31,520 nt of DNA from H17-190 sp034435615 (GCA_034435615.1 DAOTWZ010000061.1:1-31520); one strand, 5' to 3'. Numbered from the stretch's first letter, positions 15,794 through 23,425 are shown. Notes: generated by a model from the letters alone, not told the origin. Numbers and translations: made by a program.

Positions 15794-15830
15794 AGCTTCT
15801 CCTCCTGCACGCCTGTTGAGAGTCGCCCTC

Positions 15831-15836
15831 ATTATA
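15831..15836 (-). promoter_or_regulatory. -10 box (TATAAT) of the acyl-CoA operon
   Basis: A perfect TATAAT followed by G on the - strand, about 37 bp before the ATG at 15793. The -35 region is not recognisable. The predicted leader of about 30 bases contains the AGGAGGAG site. The TATAATG form also appears before the ECF sigma gene and the molybdoenzyme gene. Confidence 0.48.
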
Positions 15837-15877
15837 CATACCGGCCGCCGCAGCGAGGGATAGAAGGCGGCCCGGGC

Positions 15878-16378
15878 CTACCAGGCGCCGGCCAGTATCA
15901 GGTAGCCGGGCAGGATACAGGTCAGAAGGGCCAGGGCCACCGTGACGTAGCCTACCAGCTCTCGGATGTTGTGGCGGAGCACCAGCACTAGCCAGTAGAG
16001 GAACCAGAGGACGCCCCAGGAGAGCCACAGCAGGCCGAAGCGAACGTCGCCGTCGAGGAAGGTGAGGGCGGCGGTGGGGGCGGCCAGCGCCGCCACGAAG
16101 AGGCAGTACCAGCCCAGGGCCGTTCCGTCCTCCACCCCGAAGAGGCCGTTGGCTGCCACCCACAGATAGGTGAAGGAGAAGAGCAGGACCTTGGCAGCGA
16201 AGAAGAAGGAATCGTCCCCTTCTGACCGGGTGATGGCGGCGTGAAGGGCGATGAACAGGGTCAGGATGCCCACGAACAGGTTCATGATGGCCGCCCCCTT
16301 CAGAGGGGCCCGCCCCAGGTAGGTGAGGCCGTTAATGAAGAGGACAGCCCCCACGAAGAGGAGGCCCACGCCCAGCAC
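15878..16378 (-). CDS. AmiS/UreI-family urea/amide channel
   Basis: A 166-aa integral membrane protein with six hydrophobic segments (about residues 2-21, 28-46, 61-82, 87-107, 112-134 and 140-163). The start VGLLFVGAVLFINGLTYLGR is the characteristic first helix of the AmiS/UreI family, whose members pass urea or short-chain amides across the membrane; the length fits. It has a GTG start with AGGAGGAG ten bases upstream. An AT-rich patch (16405-16435) lies just upstream and may hold its promoter, though no clear pair of boxes is seen. No amidase or urease gene is next to it, but a nitrile hydratase, which makes amides, is 9 kb away. Confidence 0.85.
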   Translation of the reverse strand: MLGVGLLFVGAVLFINGLTYLGRAPLKGAAIMNLFVGILTLFIALHAAITRSEGDDSFFFAAKVLLFSFTYLWVAANGLFGVEDGTALGWYCLFVAALAAPTAALTFLDGDVRFGLLWLSWGVLWFLYWLVLVLRHNIRELVGYVTVALALLTCILPGYLILAGAW

Positions 16379-16497
16379 GGCGCCCCGACTCCTCCTGGAC
16401 TGGGAAAAATTCTTAAAAACTGGCCATTTATCAGCCTGGCTGGGGACAGCTTACTCGCCGTGCGGCCGGGGAGTCAAGGGGCGCCTCCCATGGCCTG

Positions 16498-16526
16498 TTG
16501 GCACAGGCCCATCGGCACTCTATACT
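16498..16526 (+). promoter_or_regulatory. Sigma-70-type promoter of the 47-aa peptide gene
   Basis: TTGGCA (16498-16503), a 17-bp spacer and TATACT (16521-16526): 5 of 6 matches in each box with ideal spacing, about 34 bp before the ATG. It is one of the best promoters in the window and argues that the short frame downstream is a real gene. Confidence 0.62.
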
Positions 16527-16559
16527 TGCCGGAGGAAAGAAGCGAGGACGGACCCAGGC

Positions 16560-16703
16560 ATGAGCTCCTACAGACCGGGACGCAGCTTCATAAACGAGAA
16601 GGTCGATCTGCTGGAACGGGCCATCGTCCAGCTCGGTGCCCTGGTGGTCTTCCTGGGCACCATCGCCTTCGTGGTGGCCGTCATCCTGCACGAGCTCAGT
16701 TAA
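16560..16703 (+). CDS. 47-aa single-pass membrane protein
   Basis: A short frame of 47 residues not related to any family I recognise. The first 20 residues are polar (SYRPGRSFINEKVDLLERA) and the rest is one membrane helix (IVQLGALVVFLGTIAFVVAVILHEL). Support comes from the strong promoter 34 bp upstream, a GCGAGGA site before the ATG and a clean hydrophobic segment. It lies between the divergent AmiS gene and the PrcB-type lipoprotein gene. Confidence 0.6.
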   Translation: MSSYRPGRSFINEKVDLLERAIVQLGALVVFLGTIAFVVAVILHELS

Positions 16704-16759
16704 GGGCCGGCGGTCTCTTCACCCCCGCGGCCTCTGTCGCCCCTATTTTCTTCTTCGCC

Positions 16760-16789
16760 CGCGCAGGGGGACGCTCCGTCCCCTGCGCG
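16760..16789. terminator. Strong GC hairpin after the 47-aa peptide gene
   Basis: The left arm (16760-16773) pairs with CGTCCCCTGCGCG (16777-16789) with one bulged G and a 3-base loop. No U-tract follows on either strand. It may end the short transcript from 16498. Confidence 0.42.
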
Positions 16790-16875
16790 GCCCCGCACCG
16801 TCTCTCAGGGAAATCCCTCATCGAGATGTTACGATGTGCACAGGCAGGGAGTCATACAACTGTGGGAGCGGAGCG

Positions 16876-17367
16876 ATGCTGACCAGCGACGGGGCGAGGA
16901 AGTACGGAGTGCTGACCTTATGCGGCCTGGGCGCCCTTTTGCTCCTCCTGGCGGGCTGCCAGGCGGCCGGCAGCCCAGGCGATGAGCTCCCCTTCACCAC
17001 CATCGACGCCGGCCAGAACAGCGCCATAGACCTGGAGGAGCCCCAACTGTTCCGTGCGCTGGACCAGAGGGAGTGGGAGCGCTTCTGGGCCCTTCACCGC
17101 GGGCAGGGGGCGCCGCCCAAGGTGGACTTCAGCCGCGATATGGTCATAGCGGTGGTGGACCGGGCGCAGCCCACCGGTGGCTTCGCCATCGAGATCGTCC
17201 GGCTCGCCCTGGAGGGGCAGCGGCTCCTGGTGCACGCAGTCCGCAAGGCGCCGGGGAGCAACTGCGTCACCCCCCAGGTCATCACCAGCCCCTTCCACAT
17301 CGTCCTGGCGACCAGGGAGGAGGCCCCGGCGGAGCTTTCCATCAGCACCGAGACCTACAACTGCTGA
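16876..17367 (+). CDS. PrcB-family lipoprotein
   Basis: A 163-aa protein with a clear lipoprotein signal: basic N-terminus, Leu-rich core and lipobox LAGC with Cys28. Residues 80-160 match the PrcB C-terminal domain, with DMVIAVVDRAQPTGGFAIEIVRL and the conserved C-VTPQVITSPFHIV segment. PrcB was described as a stabilising partner of a protease in Treponema; in most bacteria the role is unknown. The Shine-Dalgarno is weak (GGGAG). An HtrA-like protease gene follows 1.2 kb downstream on the same strand, but the regulator gene lies between them. Confidence 0.8.
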   Translation: MLTSDGARKYGVLTLCGLGALLLLLAGCQAAGSPGDELPFTTIDAGQNSAIDLEEPQLFRALDQREWERFWALHRGQGAPPKVDFSRDMVIAVVDRAQPTGGFAIEIVRLALEGQRLLVHAVRKAPGSNCVTPQVITSPFHIVLATREEAPAELSISTETYNC

Positions 17368-17579
17368 TGGCAGAGGCCCAGACCTGTTGTGAAAAAGGGG
17401 AAAAAGAGGGAAAATAAGAGGAATACAGGGGCTTAAAGAAAGCATTACTCTCTTTATGGCCTATGGAGTTCGACTAAGGGTCTTATCGCTCGAATTTTAG
17501 CCCGTTAGCGCTCTCTCACCTCTCGAACCACGCGCCGGGTGGGAGGGCCCGGTTAGGGACGTCAGCAGGGACTGGACAG
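17368..17579 (+). promoter_or_regulatory. AT-rich regulatory region upstream of the B12-binding regulator
   Basis: This 212-bp non-coding stretch is far AT-richer than its surroundings. TTGTGA (17387-17392), 17 bp, then GAAAAT (17410-17415) is a possible promoter. TTATCGCTC (17483-17491) recurs as TTAGCGCTC (17505-17513), 8 of 9 identical and 22 bp apart, i.e. two helical turns on one DNA face, with a partial TTAGCCC between them. Direct repeats at multiples of 11 bp are what CarH operators show, so this may be an autoregulatory site; that is inference. Confidence 0.42.
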
Positions 17580-18473
17580 ATGCGAGGAGTGGCCACCGCC
17601 TATGCCCAGCAGTACGCGGCTGCTCTACTGGCCGGACAGGAAGGACGCGGATACGACCTCCTCCAAAGGCTCCTCCAGGGCGGCCTGCCCCTGGAGCTGC
17701 TCTACGACAGGGTCATCGCCCGGGCGATGCAACGGATAGGCGAGGCCTGGGCCCAGGGCAAGGTCAGCGTGGCCCAGGAGCACCTGGCCAGCCAGACCGT
17801 CTTCCATCACGTGGAGCGACTGCAGGCCCAGTTCCCGCCGCGGGTGTCGCTGGGGCTGCGGGCGGTGGTAGCGGTGGTGGAGGGGGAGTCCCATCGCCTG
17901 GCGGCCCACATCTTCGCCGGGCTGCTGCGCTCCGATGGCTGGGAGGTCTTCTTCCTCGGCGAGCAGTTGCCTACGGGCCACCTGATCGACTTCGTGCGGC
18001 ATGTCTCTCCCCAACTGGTGGCCCTCTCCATCAGCCTGCCCGAGCTGTTGCCGCGCCTGAGGGAGGCCCTCGCCGGGCTGAGGGCCCTCATGCCGCGCCC
18101 CAAGGTCATCGTAGGGGGGCGAGGGGTCGTCGGCCCGGACCGGGAACGCAAACGGTTGGCGGGGGCGGACGCCATCTGCCACAGCGTCAGCGGCGGCCTC
18201 TCCTGGACGCGGCGGGTGGCCAACCCGATGGCCCAGCCGGAGCCCGTAGACTATGTCCAGCGCTACGCCCTCTGGCTGCGCTACTACCGGCGGACGAAGG
18301 GGCTGAGCCAGGAGGAGGTGGCCAGGCTCTCCGGCCTGCAGCGGGCCTACATTAGCGCCATCGAGAAGGGGCGCCAGAACCTGACCCTCATCACGGCGGC
18401 CCGTATCGCCCGCGCCCTGGACCAGCGCCTGGAGGACCTCCTGCAGGCGCCTCCCCCCGGCCTCTCCTCCTAG
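17580..18473 (+). CDS. CarH-like cobalamin-binding regulator with C-terminal XRE helix-turn-helix
   Basis: A 297-aa protein. Residues 5-85 form the four-helix B12 cap and contain W57-x9-E67-H68, the W-x9-EH signature of CarH/LitR light sensors, where the Trp sits over the adenosyl group. Residues 93-210 are a Rossmann-like B12 domain with E103-x-H105 in place of DxHxxG; His105 would be the lower axial cobalt ligand. Residues 225-290 are a complete XRE (Cro/C1) helix-turn-helix, RRTKGLSQEEVARLSGLQRAYISAIEKGRQN. CarH has its MerR-type DNA-binding domain at the N-terminus, so the domain order and class differ here. A light- or B12-responsive repressor is inferred. There is no strong Shine-Dalgarno. 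The following genes encode an HtrA-like protease and Ada. Confidence 0.88.
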   Translation: MRGVATAYAQQYAAALLAGQEGRGYDLLQRLLQGGLPLELLYDRVIARAMQRIGEAWAQGKVSVAQEHLASQTVFHHVERLQAQFPPRVSLGLRAVVAVVEGESHRLAAHIFAGLLRSDGWEVFFLGEQLPTGHLIDFVRHVSPQLVALSISLPELLPRLREALAGLRALMPRPKVIVGGRGVVGPDRERKRLAGADAICHSVSGGLSWTRRVANPMAQPEPVDYVQRYALWLRYYRRTKGLSQEEVARLSGLQRAYISAIEKGRQNLTLITAARIARALDQRLEDLLQAPPPGLSS

Positions 18474-18558
18474 GCCGGTGGTTGTCCTCCCTCCCTCGCC
18501 GGGGCGACAATCAGGGTAAGCGCGGGAGACGGCCGGGAGCGGAGAGGGGGTCCATTCC

Positions 18559-19524
18559 ATGAGCAGCGAAGACGAGGCCCTGGACGCTTACTCCAGGGTG
18601 GTGGTGCAGGTGGCGGAGCGGGTGAGCCCGGCCGTCGTCAACATCCGGGTGACCCACCGCGTCATGGTGAGGGACCGCATGGGCCGCACCGCTCCGGGCG
18701 AGCGGGCGGGCGTGGGCTCCGGCATCGTCATCTCCCCCGATGGCTACATCCTCACCAACAGCCACGTCGTCGCCGGCGCCCGTCAGCTTGAGGTCACTCT
18801 GAACGACGGTCGTAGCTTCACCGGCCAACTGGTGGGAGCGGACCCCCATACTGACCTGGCGGTGGTGCGGGTGCCCGAGACGGGCCTGCCCAGCGCCACC
18901 CTGGGAGACTCCCGCTCCCTGCGGGTGGGCCAGCTCGTCATAGCCATCGGCAATCCGCTGGGCTTCCAGGCCACCGTCACCACGGGGGTGGTGAGCGCCC
19001 TGGGGCGCTCCTTCCGCACCCAGACGGGCCGCCTCATCGAGAACATCATCCAGACGGACGCTGCCCTGAACCCCGGCAACTCCGGCGGCCCCCTGTGCGA
19101 CTCCCGCGGCCGTGTAGTGGGGATCAATACCGCCGTCATCGCCTACGCCCAGGGGCTCTGCTTCGCCATACCCTCCAGCACGGCAGAGCGGATAGCCGGC
19201 CAGCTCATAGCCAAGGGCCGGGTGGTGAGGGGCTATCTGGGCATCTCCGGCCAGAACTGGGAGCTCTCGCCCGTCCTGCAGCGGCAGCTAGGCCAGGCGA
19301 CGGGCGTGCTGGTGGTGGAGGTGCTGGTGGGCAGCCCCGCCGCTGCGGCCGGCCTGCGGCCCCGAGACCTCATCGTCCGCCTGGGTGGGCAGCCCATCGC
19401 CAGCGTGGACGACCTGCATCGCTTCCTGGACAGCAACCCGGTGGGGGCCAGCTACCCCATGCAGATCGTGCGAGAGGGGCAGCTAATGGAGGCGGTGGTG
19501 GTGCCCACGGAGCCCCCGGCCTGA
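18559..19524 (+). CDS. HtrA/DegP-like serine protease without signal peptide
   Basis: A 321-aa trypsin-fold protease with one PDZ domain. The triad is H69 (TNSHVV), D99 (HTDLAVV) and S175 (NPGNSGGPL). The PDZ domain (about 225-315) starts RGYLGISGQNWEL and includes GSPAAAAGLRPRDLIVRLGGQPI. Most HtrA proteins have a signal peptide or a membrane anchor; this one starts directly with an acidic, soluble sequence, so a cytoplasmic location is inferred. The ATG at 18559 is preceded by GAGAGGGG. A weak promoter-like pair, TTGTCC-18-GACAAT (18482-18511), lies in the gap after the B12-binding regulator. Confidence 0.9.
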   Translation: MSSEDEALDAYSRVVVQVAERVSPAVVNIRVTHRVMVRDRMGRTAPGERAGVGSGIVISPDGYILTNSHVVAGARQLEVTLNDGRSFTGQLVGADPHTDLAVVRVPETGLPSATLGDSRSLRVGQLVIAIGNPLGFQATVTTGVVSALGRSFRTQTGRLIENIIQTDAALNPGNSGGPLCDSRGRVVGINTAVIAYAQGLCFAIPSSTAERIAGQLIAKGRVVRGYLGISGQNWELSPVLQRQLGQATGVLVVEVLVGSPAAAAGLRPRDLIVRLGGQPIASVDDLHRFLDSNPVGASYPMQIVREGQLMEAVVVPTEPPA

Positions 19525-19542
19525 GGAGGCGGCGCCGACGCT

Positions 19543-19570
19543 TTGAGGGCAAGATAGAGGTAGATATCCT
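19543..19570 (+). promoter_or_regulatory. Possible ada promoter
   Basis: TTGAGG (19543-19548), a 16-bp spacer and TATCCT (19565-19570) lie about 45 bp before the ada start. Each box matches at 4 of 6 positions. No E. coli-type Ada box is recognisable. Confidence 0.35.
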
Positions 19571-19614
19571 TCCCGCGGAGGGTTAGCATCCCTCTCGGAG
19601 AGGGGGAGACAACC

Positions 19615-20733
19615 ATGGCCCAGAGCAGAGAGATGCTGGCCAGCCCTTCGACGGCGGAGGAGCAGGCGGCGGTCTGGTGGCGGGCCGTCCTGGCCCGGGA
19701 CGCCCGCTTCGACGGCGTCTTCGTCTATGCCGTCCGCTCCACCGGCGTCTACTGTCGACCCTCCTGCCCCTCGCGGCGGCCGGGGCGGGACAAGGTGCTC
19801 TTCTTCGCCCGGCCGGAGGAGGCCGCCCAGGCCGGCTACCGGCCCTGCCGGCGCTGCCGCCCCCTGGAGACCTCCCCCCAGGCGGCCCTGGTGCGGGAGG
19901 CGTGCCGCTACCTGGACGAGCGCCAGGACGAGCGGGTGACCCTGGGGGAGCTGGCCTCCCACCTGCGGGTGAGCCCCTACCACCTGCTCCGCACCTTCAA
20001 GCGCCTCACCGGCCTCACTCCCCGTCAGTACGCCGAGGCGGGGAGGCTCGCCCGCGTCAAGTCGCTGCTGCGCCAGGGGAACGGGGTGACGGAGGCCCTC
20101 TACGACGCCGGCTACGGCTCCAGCAGCCGCTTCTATCAGGAGGCATCGGCCCGTCTGGGGATGACCCCCCGGGCCTACCGGCGGGGCGGTCAGGGGATGC
20201 GCATCGGCTACACCATCGTCGACTCTCCCCTGGGGCGACTGCTGGTGGCGGCTACCGAGCGGGGCGTCTGCGCCGTCTACCTGGGCGAGTCCGACGCCGC
20301 CCTGGAGGAGGCGCTGCGCCGCGAGTACCCCCGCGCTGAGCTGTTCGCCGACAGCGAGGGCCTGGGCCGGTGGGTGCGGGCCCTTCTGGATCACCTGGAG
20401 GGACGCCTCCCCCATCTGGAGCTGCCGCTGGACGTCCAGGCCACGGCCTTTCAGTGGCGGGTTTGGGAGCTGCTCCGTCAGATCCCCTACGGCAGCACCC
20501 GCACCTACAGCCAGCTGGCCCGCGAGCTGGGCCGCCCGGGGGCGGCCCGGGCGGTGGCCCGGGCCTGTGCCACCAACCCGGTGGCCCTGGTCATCCCTTG
20601 CCATCGCGCCGTCCGCGCCGATGGCGATCTGGCAGGCTATCGCTGGGGGGTGGAGAGGAAGAGCGCCCTCTTGGAGCGGGAGCGGGCCCTCTCCAGGGGC
20701 GCTGGCCAGCCGGAGCGAGCCGAGGGGGGCTAG
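19615..20733 (+). CDS. ada: Bifunctional Ada: methylphosphotriester/O6-methylguanine methyltransferase and activator
   Basis: A 372-aa three-part protein. Residues 18-85 are the Ada zinc domain with C47, C51, C78 and C81 (GVYCRPSC and PCRRC); C47 is in the place of the methyl-accepting Cys38 of E. coli. Residues 90-190 are an AraC-type helix-turn-helix pair (LASHLRVSPYHLLRTFKRLTG and AGYGSSSRFYQ). Residues 198-360 are the O6-alkylguanine-DNA alkyltransferase with VIPCHRAV (C329). Methylation of the first cysteine turns such proteins into activators of their own gene. The stop codon overlaps that of the convergent gene. All key residues are intact, so it should be active in repair of alkylated DNA. 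Confidence 0.95.
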   Translation: MAQSREMLASPSTAEEQAAVWWRAVLARDARFDGVFVYAVRSTGVYCRPSCPSRRPGRDKVLFFARPEEAAQAGYRPCRRCRPLETSPQAALVREACRYLDERQDERVTLGELASHLRVSPYHLLRTFKRLTGLTPRQYAEAGRLARVKSLLRQGNGVTEALYDAGYGSSSRFYQEASARLGMTPRAYRRGGQGMRIGYTIVDSPLGRLLVAATERGVCAVYLGESDAALEEALRREYPRAELFADSEGLGRWVRALLDHLEGRLPHLELPLDVQATAFQWRVWELLRQIPYGSTRTYSQLARELGRPGAARAVARACATNPVALVIPCHRAVRADGDLAGYRWGVERKSALLERERALSRGAGQPERAEGG

Positions 20734-20738
20734 CCCCC
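20725..20738. repeat. Perfect palindrome holding two overlapping stop codons
   Basis: GGGGGCTAGCCCCC is a perfect 14-bp palindrome. Its CTAG centre supplies the TAG of ada on the + strand and the TAG of the convergent gene on the - strand. Flanking GAGCC/GGCTC can extend the pairing, so it may also end transcription from both sides. Confidence 0.6.
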
Positions 20739-21341
20739 GGGCAGGCTCAGTATCTCCACCTTGGCGGTGCTGCCCACCCGCTGGCGGAAGGCGCGGCCCT
20801 CTGCCTCCGTGGCGAACCAGACCACCACGTACCATCCCGTGAGATTGGGGTGGATGTCCTCACAGACCAGCTCCTGGTCCCACCCCTGAATGCGCAGACG
20901 CGTCCCGAAGGGCACCAGCGAGCGGTTGCAGGCCGCTGCACCGGGGTGGACCTGCCTGCCGCTGGCCATGATGCCGCAGGCACCGTCCCCCTCGCAGGTG
21001 GTGTAGAGGACGCGCACCGATTCCACCACCTGGCCCGGGTGCGGCGTCCCGGAGGGGCCTGGCGTCCTGACGGGCGTCGGCGATGGCGTAGGCGTGGGGG
21101 AGGCTGTGGGCACAGGCGAGGGCGTGGGGGACGGCCCCGCCGCCATGCCGCCCGGCGTCAGGGCAGGGGTCCCGGGGAGGGCAGCGGGGGTGCTGGCGCC
21201 AGGCTCCCTCTCCGCCTCCTCAGGGCTGGAGGTGATACCGCGCTCGAAGGGCGACAGCGTCCATACAGCCAGCCCTACACCCGCCACCACGGCCAAGACC
21301 GCCGCCTTGCCGAGGAGGGTGAGGTTCCACCACCACCGCAC
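20730..21341 (-). CDS. Membrane-anchored 3D/double-psi beta-barrel domain protein
   Basis: A 203-aa protein. Residues 10-29 form an N-terminal membrane anchor; residues 45-105 are a Pro/Thr/Ser linker with SPTPTPSPTP-like repeats; residues 107-195 resemble the 3D (double-psi barrel) domain of cell-wall proteins: CGIMASGRQVHPGAAACN, VPFGTRLRIQG and CEDIHPN, with Cys116, 122, 138 and 160 able to form disulfides. The expected role is binding or cutting peptidoglycan outside the membrane, but the catalytic Asp pattern of MltA is not clear. The GTG at 21341 is preferred because GGAGGAG lies 11 bases upstream; a TTG at 21428 would add 29 residues. Confidence 0.72.
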   Translation of the reverse strand: MRWWWNLTLLGKAAVLAVVAGVGLAVWTLSPFERGITSSPEEAEREPGASTPAALPGTPALTPGGMAAGPSPTPSPVPTASPTPTPSPTPVRTPGPSGTPHPGQVVESVRVLYTTCEGDGACGIMASGRQVHPGAAACNRSLVPFGTRLRIQGWDQELVCEDIHPNLTGWYVVVWFATEAEGRAFRQRVGSTAKVEILSLPGG

Positions 21342-21584
21342 TACCGCCCACTCTCCTCCCTCTGGGGCTCGCTCAGGGGTGGGCCCGTCACCGCCGTCAG
21401 TGTAAACCCAGCCCGCCGGAGGACGCAATCCATCTCCACCCTCTCTGCAAAGGCAACCAGAGGCCGAAAACGGTCCTGACAGCTAGATAAAAAGACACGA
21501 AGACGGAGAAATGCAACAGGGAAAGCCCCTGGAGGCGGAGAAATTCTCTTCTTTCCGCCGTGCTCGCCTGGACCGGTGGCTGGC

Positions 21585-23327
21585 TCAGCTCACCAGGGGG
21601 AGCGTCACGTGGGAGGGGCGCTCGGCGTCGTGCAGGACCCACTGGGTGGCGGTGCGCGCGTCGGCGGGGCCGCCCTCCCCTGGCCGCACCACATTGTTCA
21701 GGTTGCGGTCGAAGCGGGGGAAGTTGCTGCTGCTCACCTCCAGGCGGATGCGGTGCCCTGGCCGGAAGGTGTAGGCCACCGCCCACAGGTCGATGGTCAG
21801 CTCGTACACCTTCCCCGGCTCCAGCAACTCCTCCCGGTCGGGGCCGTTGCGGTAGCGGGCCCTCAGGATGCCCTCAGCGATGTTGGCGCAGTAGCCGTCC
21901 GGCTGCACGTCCACCAGCTTGGCGGTGAAGTCGGTATCGGGGGCGCTGCTGGCCACATACAGGGTGACGGTGACCGGCCCGGCGATGGTCAGGGGGCGCG
22001 TCAGGTGGGCCGAGGTGTAGACCAGGACGTCCTCTCGCTCCTCCACGCGGGACTGGTCGGCCACGCCGCCCAGCCCGAAATTGGGATGAAGCGTCCTCCC
22101 GCCCACCGAGGGGACGGGGTCATTGGGGTCGTAGACGTAGCTGTCGGGCGGCTCGGCGCCGGCGGGCGGGTCGGTGGTGAGGACACCGTCGCCGAAGCGA
22201 CTGTTGGCCCGGCCAGCGCTGCGCAGGTAGTAGCGTATGGGCGTGTGGGGCGGCGGCCAGGAAGAGGACTCCTGCCAGGCGTCGTCCCCCATGACGAAGT
22301 AGCGGACGGGGGCGGCGTTGGCGATAGGCGTCAGCTCCCCCTTGAGCCAGCGGTCGAACCACTGGAAGGCGACGGGCGCCATCATGGGGGCGCCGCCGAT
22401 GGCTGAAGGGCCGAAGTCCCGCTCGCCGGCGGCGGAGAGGCGGGTGGTCATGTAGGCCTCGTGGTCCCAGGGGCCGACGATGAAGCGGTGGTTGGCCCGT
22501 ATCTCGGCGTCGGGGTGGGACTGGAGGGCCTCGGCCAGGGCCAGGTGGCCCTTTAGAAAGTTGTCGTACCAGCCGGTCACGTGGAGCACCGGCGCCCTGA
22601 TCTCCCTCGCCCGCCGGGCCACGTCTATGGCCTGCCAGTACTCGTCGTAGGTGGGGTGGTCCAGCCATTCCCGCCAGTAGGGGGCCAGCTTCTCGAAGAC
22701 GCCTATCTCCTTGAGGGGGAGGTGGCGGATGAAGCGCTCCTGCTGGGAGTGGAGCTGGACCAGCTCCTGGGCGGCCTGGCGCTTGGTGGCGGCATCGCTC
22801 AGGCGGCTGAGGGCGTTCCAGCAGAAGTAGCCGGCCCACCAGAAGTTGAAGCCTAGCTCGAAGGCGCCACCGCTGTAGGTCCAGCCCTCGTGGTAGTTGC
22901 TGCCGGTGAGGTAGGCCAGGACGGCCTTCAGGTGGGGAGGGGCCGCTACGGCCGCCTGCAGGGCGGTGACGCCCATATAGGAGGAACCGTAGACGCCGAC
23001 GTTACCGTTGCTCCAGGGCTGCTGGGCCGCCCACTCCACCGTATCGTAGCCGTCGTTGGCCTCGTCGAAGAAGGGGCGCCAGTGGCCTTCGGAGTTGAAG
23101 CGACCGCGGGTGTCCTGGACCACCACCACATAGCCTCGCTCCGCCGCCTCGATGGGGCTGAAGATGAGGCCTCCCACGTAGGACAGGGAGGACTTGTTGT
23201 AGGGGATACGCTGGACCAGGACGGGATGGCGAGCGTTGTCTTCGGGCCGGTAGATGTCGGCGGCCAGGCGGGTGCCGTCCCGCATGGGAACCAGGACGTC
23301 CCGCTCTATGACGACTCTGCCAGGCAT
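21585..23327 (-). CDS. CocE/NonD family hydrolase (X-Pro dipeptidyl-peptidase S15-like)
   Basis: A 580-aa serine hydrolase. The alpha/beta-hydrolase domain begins VPMRDGTRLAADIYRP, has the Tyr of IPYNKSS, the nucleophile in GVYGSSYMG, the acid in TGWYDNF and the His in GPWDHE. The C-terminal jelly-roll domain (about 330-575) has GPVTVTLYVASSAPDTDFTAKLVDV and RLEVSSSNFPRFDRN, as in cocaine esterase and glutaryl-7-ACA acylase. Substrates may be esters or acylated amines. No signal peptide is present. AGGAGGT lies eight bases before the ATG, and a TTGACA/TAGATT promoter lies about 100 bp upstream, so it is transcribed on its own. Confidence 0.92.
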   Translation of the reverse strand: MPGRVVIERDVLVPMRDGTRLAADIYRPEDNARHPVLVQRIPYNKSSLSYVGGLIFSPIEAAERGYVVVVQDTRGRFNSEGHWRPFFDEANDGYDTVEWAAQQPWSNGNVGVYGSSYMGVTALQAAVAAPPHLKAVLAYLTGSNYHEGWTYSGGAFELGFNFWWAGYFCWNALSRLSDAATKRQAAQELVQLHSQQERFIRHLPLKEIGVFEKLAPYWREWLDHPTYDEYWQAIDVARRAREIRAPVLHVTGWYDNFLKGHLALAEALQSHPDAEIRANHRFIVGPWDHEAYMTTRLSAAGERDFGPSAIGGAPMMAPVAFQWFDRWLKGELTPIANAAPVRYFVMGDDAWQESSSWPPPHTPIRYYLRSAGRANSRFGDGVLTTDPPAGAEPPDSYVYDPNDPVPSVGGRTLHPNFGLGGVADQSRVEEREDVLVYTSAHLTRPLTIAGPVTVTLYVASSAPDTDFTAKLVDVQPDGYCANIAEGILRARYRNGPDREELLEPGKVYELTIDLWAVAYTFRPGHRIRLEVSSSNFPRFDRNLNNVVRPGEGGPADARTATQWVLHDAERPSHVTLPLVS

Positions 23328-23425
23328 GGCCTGTTACCTCCTGCGGGGCGCGGTGGCTGACGTCTCTGGCGGGCAGGAGCGGGAGAGTGTCCGCCGGCAT
23401 CCGCCCCTCCTCTGAGCGCTGCCCC

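Noticed and set aside
21533..21561. Hairpin GGCGGA...TCCGCC between the CocE and 3D-domain genes
   Set aside because: Short arms and a long AT-containing loop with no U-tract; too weak to call a terminator.
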